Shown piece after piece: positions 60,028 to 64,000 of a stretch of DNA of 64,000 nt. The stretch's first letter is position 1, and each line of letters opens with the position of its first letter. This DNA is from Streptomyces sp. NRRL F-6676 (GTDB taxonomy: Bacteria; Actinomycetota; Actinomycetes; Streptomycetales; Streptomycetaceae): positions 1 to 64,000 of the forward strand of contig NZ_JOHS01000018.1 of assembly GCF_000725625.1 (NCBI RefSeq). The letters are read 5' to 3'. The notes beneath the pieces are model-generated. The model had not been told where the DNA came from, ran no database searches, and saw nothing but the letters and a program-made list of their open reading frames with translations. The translations under genes were made by a program, and so were the position numbers.

Positions 60028-60209
60028 GGGGTCGGGTCCTCTCGTACGGGAGGTCGCCCGCGGGACGGCGGACGACGAGGTCGTGACGGATGTGGTGGGA
60101 GACGCGGAGGCGGAAGCGGTGGTCGATGTGGTGCGGAATGTCATGGTGTGCGGGGGCGGCGAGGGGCCCGGATGTGCGCGAACAGGGGTTGATCGGATAG
60201 CAAGGGCCC
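60028..60209. promoter_or_regulatory. Divergent region cobM / ZIP transporter
   Basis: 182 bp holding promoters for cobM and the ZIP gene. I looked for the conserved core of a cobalamin riboswitch (GCCACTG box region) on the minus strand and did not find it. No Zur-like or NikR-like palindrome was recognised by eye. Confidence 0.4.
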
Positions 60210-60938
60210 ATGGCGGTACTCGTCGCGCTCGGCGCGTTCCTGATGACGCTGGCCGGCGGCTGGACGGCACAGCATGTGACCGACCGCCGCCACCTGGTCC
60301 TGGGCCTGGCCGGCGGCCTGATGCTCGGCGTGGTCGGCCTCGACCTGCTCCCCGAGGCACTTGAGGCGGCCGGCGGGGACGTCTTCGGCGTCCCCGAGGC
60401 CCTGCTGCTGTTCGTCGGCGGCTTCCTCCTGGCCCACCTGGTCGAACGGCTGCTCGCCGCCCGCCGTGCCTCCCACGGCGCCGACGAGCACAACCACCGG
60501 GCGCCCGAGGTGGGCCTGACGGCCGCCGCGGCGATGGTCGGGCACAGCGCGATGGACGGCGTCGCGATCGGCGCCGCCTTCCAGGTCGGCGGCGGCATGG
60601 GCGCGGCCGTCGCCCTCGCCGTCGTCGCCCACGACTTCGCCGACGGCTTCAACACGTACACGCTCACCAGCCTGTACGGGAACGCCCGCCGCAAGGCGCT
60701 GACCATGCTGTTCGCGGACGCCGTCGCCCCGATGGTCGGCGCGGCCTCCACCCTGTTCCTCACCATCCCGGAGCAGGTGCTCGGCGCCTATCTCGGCCTC
60801 TTCGGCGGCGTACTGCTCTACCTGGCCGCCGCCGAGATCCTGCCCGAGGCACACCACGTGCACCCCGCCCGCTCGACGCTGCTGTGCACGGTCGCGGGCG
60901 TGGGCTTCATCTGGGTGGTGGTGGGCCTGGCGGGCTGA
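60210..60938 (+). CDS. ZIP family metal transporter inside the cobalamin locus
   Basis: 242 residues, about 8 membrane segments. Metal-site motifs of ZIP proteins: MVGHSAMDGVAIGAAFQVGG in the first metal helix and VVAHDFADGFNTYTLTS in the second. A His-containing loop (HGADEHNHRAPE) lies between segments 3 and 4. ZIPs import Zn, Fe, Mn or Co; the position between cobI and cobM suggests cobalt supply, but this is inference. ATG 60210 with AAGGG just upstream. It converges with cobI. Confidence 0.82.
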   Translation: MAVLVALGAFLMTLAGGWTAQHVTDRRHLVLGLAGGLMLGVVGLDLLPEALEAAGGDVFGVPEALLLFVGGFLLAHLVERLLAARRASHGADEHNHRAPEVGLTAAAAMVGHSAMDGVAIGAAFQVGGGMGAAVALAVVAHDFADGFNTYTLTSLYGNARRKALTMLFADAVAPMVGAASTLFLTIPEQVLGAYLGLFGGVLLYLAAAEILPEAHHVHPARSTLLCTVAGVGFIWVVVGLAG

Positions 60939-60958
60939 GCGCCGCCCCACCAGGACGG

Positions 60959-61699
60959 TCACAGCTTGCCGCCCCGGGTGCCGTCGCGGCGGGCGGGCGC
61001 GATCAGGGTCGACAGGTAGGGGAGCGGACCGTCCCCGTCCAGTTCGGCGGCCGGACGGATCGACTCCTCCGGCAGCCCCAACGCCGAGCCCCACACCGCG
61101 TCCGCCAGCCGTCCCGTCTCGCGCAGCGCCCCGGCGACCTCGCCGGCCTGCCGCCCGAACTTGTAGGCGACGACCGTGCCGGGACCGTTCAGCGCCTCCT
61201 TCAGCACCGCCGCCCCGGCGGTCACCGGGACCAGCGTCAGCGGCTCGGTGCCCTCGGTCAGCACCGCACCGGAGCGGGCCGCCAGGTCCTGCATGGCGGT
61301 GATCCCCGGCACGGTCTCCACCACCGTCCCCGGCACCAGTCCCGTGACGGTGTGCGCGAGGTAGGTGAACGTCGAGTACACGTTCGGGTCACCGATGGTC
61401 GCGAACGCGACGGAACCCTCCGGGTGCGCGCGCAGCAGCGCGGCGACCCGCTCACCGGCCGCGTCCCACGCCGCCTCGCGCCGCGCCCGGTCCGTCCGCT
61501 CGTTCAGCGCGAACACCACCCGTACGACCTTCTCCGCGGGCACGTAGTGCAGCACCGTCGCCTCGGCGCGCCCCCGCTCGCCGCTGTCCATGACGGGGAC
61601 GACGACCACGTCGGCGGCGCGCAGCGCGCCCACGCCCTTGACGGTCACCAGCTCGGGGTCGCCGGGGCCCACCCCGATCCCGATCAGCCTGCTGCTCAT
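60959..61699 (-). CDS. cobI: Precorrin-2 C20-methyltransferase
   Basis: 246 residues. RLIGIGVGPGDPELVTVKGV, VVVPVMDSGERGRAEATVLH, FATIGDPNVYSTFTYL and VVETVPGITAMQDLAARSG are family hallmarks. It adds the C20 methyl to (cobalt-)precorrin-2. ATG 61699 overlaps the cobB stop (ATGA). Last gene of the chlD-cobO-cobB-cobI series; 20 bp separate its stop from that of the ZIP gene. Confidence 0.93.
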   Translation of the reverse strand: MSSRLIGIGVGPGDPELVTVKGVGALRAADVVVVPVMDSGERGRAEATVLHYVPAEKVVRVVFALNERTDRARREAAWDAAGERVAALLRAHPEGSVAFATIGDPNVYSTFTYLAHTVTGLVPGTVVETVPGITAMQDLAARSGAVLTEGTEPLTLVPVTAGAAVLKEALNGPGTVVAYKFGRQAGEVAGALRETGRLADAVWGSALGLPEESIRPAAELDGDGPLPYLSTLIAPARRDGTRGGKL

Positions 61700-63348
61700 G
61701 ACGTCCGGCACCTCTCGACGAACCTGTGGGCGACACCGGGCGTGGCGGCCCAGTGCGTGTGCAGATAGCTGGCGTGCACACCGCGCCGTACGAAACCCTC
61801 GAGGCGGCGTTCGGCGCCGCGGACGCCCCAGGCGGGGGACTCCCCGGCGTGCGGTTCCACCACCGTGCGGTGGAACTCGTGGCCGCGCATGCGGGTGCCG
61901 GCGAGGGCGAGGGAACTGTCGGTGACGGCCACCGCGTCCCGGTAGCCGAGGGTGAGCCGCTCGGACATGCGTGCGGTCGCGTCGAGCACGCCGCACATCG
62001 GCAGTCCGTCCAGCTCCCGGCACAGGTACAGCAGCCCCGCGCACTCGGCGGCGACGGGGCCCCCGGCCCGCGCGAGCTCGCCCACGGCCTTGCGGAGCGG
62101 CTCGTTGGCGGACAGCTCGGCGGCGTACACCTCGGGGAAACCACCGCCGACGACGATGCCGGCGGTGCGGTCGGGGAGCCGTTCGTCCCGGAGCGGGTCG
62201 AACGGCACGACGTCCGCGCCGGCGGCGCGCAGCAGTTCGGCGTGCTCGGCGTAGGAGAACGTGAACGCGGGTCCGGCGGCGAGGGCGACGACGGGTGGGG
62301 TGGAGGAGGGGGGTGTTGTCGCCCCCGCCGCCCCGTCCCTTCCCGACCTCCAGGGGCTCTGCCCCTTCGACCCCGGTCGGGTGCCTTCCAGCTCGGGGGG
62401 TTCTGGTGCGTTGGCGGGTGCGGGTGGTTCATGGTCGCTCGCGCAGTTCCCCGCGCCCCTGAAGACGGGGCCGCGCCCCGTAAGGGGCGCGGGGAACTGC
62501 GCGCTCAGCCCAGACGCACCGTCAGATGACAATGCACCCCGGGGGGCATGGGGGGCGGAGCCCCCCGGGGTCGGGACGGGAAGGGGCGGCGGGGGCGAGG
62601 AAACCAGCGCCTCAGCCGCATCCCAAGCCGCACCCGACACAGGCCCCGCCGAGCGCGCCAGCGCGACAACCGCCTCAAGATCACACCCGGCAGCCACCTG
62701 CGCCCCCATCGCGGCAACAGCTTCCACCGCTGAAGCCCGCCGCTCGGCAACCGGCACCAACCCCAGATGCCGCGACGGCACATCCACCTGCGGAGCCCGC
62801 CGCAGCACCCCCAGCACCGGCACCCCGACGGAGTCCAACGCCTCCCGCAGCAACACCTCGTGCCGCTCCGAGCCGACCTTGTTGAGGATCACGCCGCCGA
62901 TCCGCACCTCCGGATCCCACGTCACGAACCCGTGCACCAGCGCCGCCACCGACCGCGACTGCGCCGACGCGTCGACCACCAGCACCACCGGTGCCCCCAA
63001 CACCTTCGCCACCTGCGCGGTCGACGCCAGCTCACCCTCCCCCGCCGCCCCGTCGAACAGCCCCATCACGCCCTCGACGACCGCGAGGTCGCACCCCCGC
63101 GCCCCGTGCAGGAACAGCGGAGCCACCAGCTCGGGACCGCACAGATACGCGTCGAGGTTCCGCCCCACCCGCCCCGTGGCGAGCGCGTGGTACCCGGGGT
63201 CGATGTAGTCGGGCCCGACCTTGTGCGGCGACACGGCCAGCCCCCGCGCGGTGAGCGCGGCCATGAGCCCCGTCGCCACGGTGGTCTTGCCGCTGCCGGA
63301 GGCCGGCGCGGCGACGACCAGCCGGGGCAGCACGGTGGACGACGTCAC
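61696..63348 (-). CDS. cobB: Cobyrinate a,c-diamide synthase with an inserted palindromic element
   Basis: 550 residues against roughly 455-480 usual. N-terminal ATPase domain (P-loop APASGSGKTT at 14-23; VEGVMGLFDG 91-100) and C-terminal glutamine amidotransferase domain from about 352 (VALAAGPAFTFSYAEHAELL; nucleophile Cys436 in AAECAGLLY; HASYLHTHW near 527). Residues about 250-345 (Pro/Gly/Ala-rich) are encoded by the palindromic element at 62320-62597 and lie exactly in the linker between the domains. It amidates the a and c side chains using Gln and ATP. GTG 63348 overlaps the cobO stop by 4 nt. Confidence 0.9.
   Translation of the reverse strand: MTSSTVLPRLVVAAPASGSGKTTVATGLMAALTARGLAVSPHKVGPDYIDPGYHALATGRVGRNLDAYLCGPELVAPLFLHGARGCDLAVVEGVMGLFDGAAGEGELASTAQVAKVLGAPVVLVVDASAQSRSVAALVHGFVTWDPEVRIGGVILNKVGSERHEVLLREALDSVGVPVLGVLRRAPQVDVPSRHLGLVPVAERRASAVEAVAAMGAQVAAGCDLEAVVALARSAGPVSGAAWDAAEALVSSPPPPLPVPTPGGSAPHAPRGALSSDGASGLSAQFPAPLTGRGPVFRGAGNCASDHEPPAPANAPEPPELEGTRPGSKGQSPWRSGRDGAAGATTPPSSTPPVVALAAGPAFTFSYAEHAELLRAAGADVVPFDPLRDERLPDRTAGIVVGGGFPEVYAAELSANEPLRKAVGELARAGGPVAAECAGLLYLCRELDGLPMCGVLDATARMSERLTLGYRDAVAVTDSSLALAGTRMRGHEFHRTVVEPHAGESPAWGVRGAERRLEGFVRRGVHASYLHTHWAATPGVAHRFVERCRTS
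62320..62597. repeat. Nested palindromic element, second copy, in frame inside cobB
   Basis: Same plan as the copy at 53332-53650: outer arms about 62320-62376 and 62540-62597 (imperfect inverted copies), inner arms 62438-62460 and 62483-62503. The left inner arm is identical over 23 bases to 53441-53463. The insertion keeps the cobB frame and has no stop codon in it; its right arm gives the same peptide (SPPPPLPVP) as the left arm of the other copy gives to the PAP2 tail. Confidence 0.85.
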
Positions 63349-63944
63349 CACTCGATGCCCCTCTGGCCCTTCTGGCCGGCGTCCATCGGGTGCTTGACCT
63401 TGGACATGTCGGTGACGAGGTCGGCACACTCGACCAGCGCGGCGGGCGCGTTCCGCCCGGTGATCACGACGTGCTGCGTCCCGGGCCGCTCACGCAGCAC
63501 GGACACCACCTCGTCGGTGTCGACCCACCCCCAGTGCATCGGATAGGCGAACTCGTCCAGGACGTAGAGCTTGTACGTCTCGGCCGCCAGGTCCCGCTTG
63601 ACCTGCTCCCAGCCCTCCCGCGCCTTCTCCTCGTTGTCCAGTTGGGCGTCCCGCTGGACCCACGACCAGCCCTCGCCCATCTTGTGCCAGGCCACGGAGC
63701 CGCCCTCGCCGGACGCCCCCAGCACCCGCAGCGCGTTCTCCTCGCCGACCTTCCACTTCGCCGACTTGACGAACTGGAACACCCCGATCGGCCACCCCTG
63801 GTTCCAGGCGCGCAGCGCCAGCCCGAACGCGGCGGTCGACTTGCCCTTCCCGACGCCCGTGTGCACGACCACCAGCGGACGGTTGCGCCGCTGACGGGTC
63901 GTCAGACCGTCGTCCGGTACGACACTCGGCTGTCCCTGCGGCAT
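63345..63944 (-). CDS. cobO: Cob(I)yrinic acid a,c-diamide adenosyltransferase
   Basis: 199 residues. P-loop HTGVGKGKSTAAFGLALRAW near 28-47, VFQFVKSAKWKVGEENAL, WVQRDAQLDNEEKAREGW and LDEFAYPMHWGWVD are those of CobO/BtuR. It adds the 5'-deoxyadenosyl group from ATP. ATG 63944 overlaps the stop of the upstream gene by one base (TAATG), and its stop overlaps cobB by 4 nt. Confidence 0.93.
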   Translation of the reverse strand: MPQGQPSVVPDDGLTTRQRRNRPLVVVHTGVGKGKSTAAFGLALRAWNQGWPIGVFQFVKSAKWKVGEENALRVLGASGEGGSVAWHKMGEGWSWVQRDAQLDNEEKAREGWEQVKRDLAAETYKLYVLDEFAYPMHWGWVDTDEVVSVLRERPGTQHVVITGRNAPAALVECADLVTDMSKVKHPMDAGQKGQRGIEW

Positions 63945-64000
63945 TACGCGGCCCTCCTGCTGCCCTGAACATCCTTGACCAGCCCGGCGATGGAGTCCGC
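63944..64000 (-). CDS. C-terminal end of a ChlD-like (VWA) chelatase subunit; rest outside window
   Basis: The last 18 codons are visible (ADSIAGLVKDVQGSRRAA, then TAA). The ending resembles that of the ChlI/ChlD-type AAA/VWA protein that precedes cobO in Streptomyces cobalamin clusters (recollection), a putative cobaltochelatase subunit. Too short for certainty. Confidence 0.5.
   Translation of the reverse strand, partial: ADSIAGLVKDVQGSRRAA

Noticed and set aside
60028..60209. Cobalamin riboswitch upstream of cobM
   Set aside because: The conserved core boxes were not found on the minus strand; only a search with a covariance model could overturn this.
1..64000. tRNA or rRNA genes
   Set aside because: No cloverleaf-like segment with a TTCGA-type T loop or rRNA core sequence was recognised by eye; a covariance-model scan would be decisive.

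Overview
This window looks like chromosomal DNA of a Streptomyces or very close relative. GC content is very high throughout, GTG and TTG starts are common, most starts have a GGAGG-type ribosome binding site, and many genes are actinomycete hallmarks (sepH, cutRS, DUF3093, DUF3710, DUF4193, a DUF397/helix-turn-helix pair, an F420-type luciferase-like enzyme). No rRNA, tRNA, CRISPR array, intact insertion sequence or phage gene was seen.

Layout. 1-31.1 kb is a conserved core block: a partial acyl-CoA synthetase, DUF5998, a nucleotide pyrophosphatase-like enzyme, thymidine kinase, a VOC protein, a sulfurtransferase, sepH, a flavin oxidase, an MFS exporter, ferrochelatase, an inositol-phosphatase-like enzyme, the cutRS two-component system, and then DUF4193, DUF3093, dut and DUF3710. 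Next come an ABC ATPase without a permease and kdpDE without kdpFABC, then an OB-fold protein, DUF3159, two TrkA-type proteins, an acyltransferase, a KimA-like potassium permease and a TRAM methyltransferase. As I recall it, much of this order is shared with the Mycobacterium tuberculosis Rv2689c-Rv2699c region; the ATPase and kdpDE look like an insertion into it.

31.1-53.4 kb is accessory DNA: an AraC regulator with a SnoaL-like protein, a small membrane protein, an F420-type enzyme, a secreted peptide and a TetR gene that share a candidate operator, an ABC transporter, a WhiJ-like triad, and a catabolic module. That module holds rraA, GNAT, a monooxygenase-like protein, alcohol dehydrogenase, DUF59, amidohydrolase, an acetoin-reductase-like SDR and an AcoR/MimR-like activator. 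It resembles the auxiliary half of a propane-monooxygenase locus with no monooxygenase in view. It ends in a decayed stretch holding fragments of a DUF262-like gene and of a second rraA. A CitAB-type two-component system, a GntP permease with a coupled leader peptide, and a PAP2 phosphatase follow.

53.6-64 kb is a tightly overlapping cobalamin operon set on the minus strand (chlD end, cobO, cobB, cobI; then cobM, cobL, cbiG-cobJ, cobH, cbiX, cobC), with a ZIP metal transporter facing the other way in the middle.

The most unusual feature is a family of nested palindromic elements of about 280-320 bp. One copy lies between the convergent PAP2 and cobC genes, with 59-nt outer arms differing at one position. 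A second copy sits in frame inside cobB, where it adds roughly 95 residues to the linker between the two enzyme domains. Shorter relatives lie between other convergent gene pairs. A second notable feature is a histidine kinase whose ATP-binding domain is split by about 190 residues of Pro/Ala/Gly/Gln-rich sequence containing three long tandem repeats.
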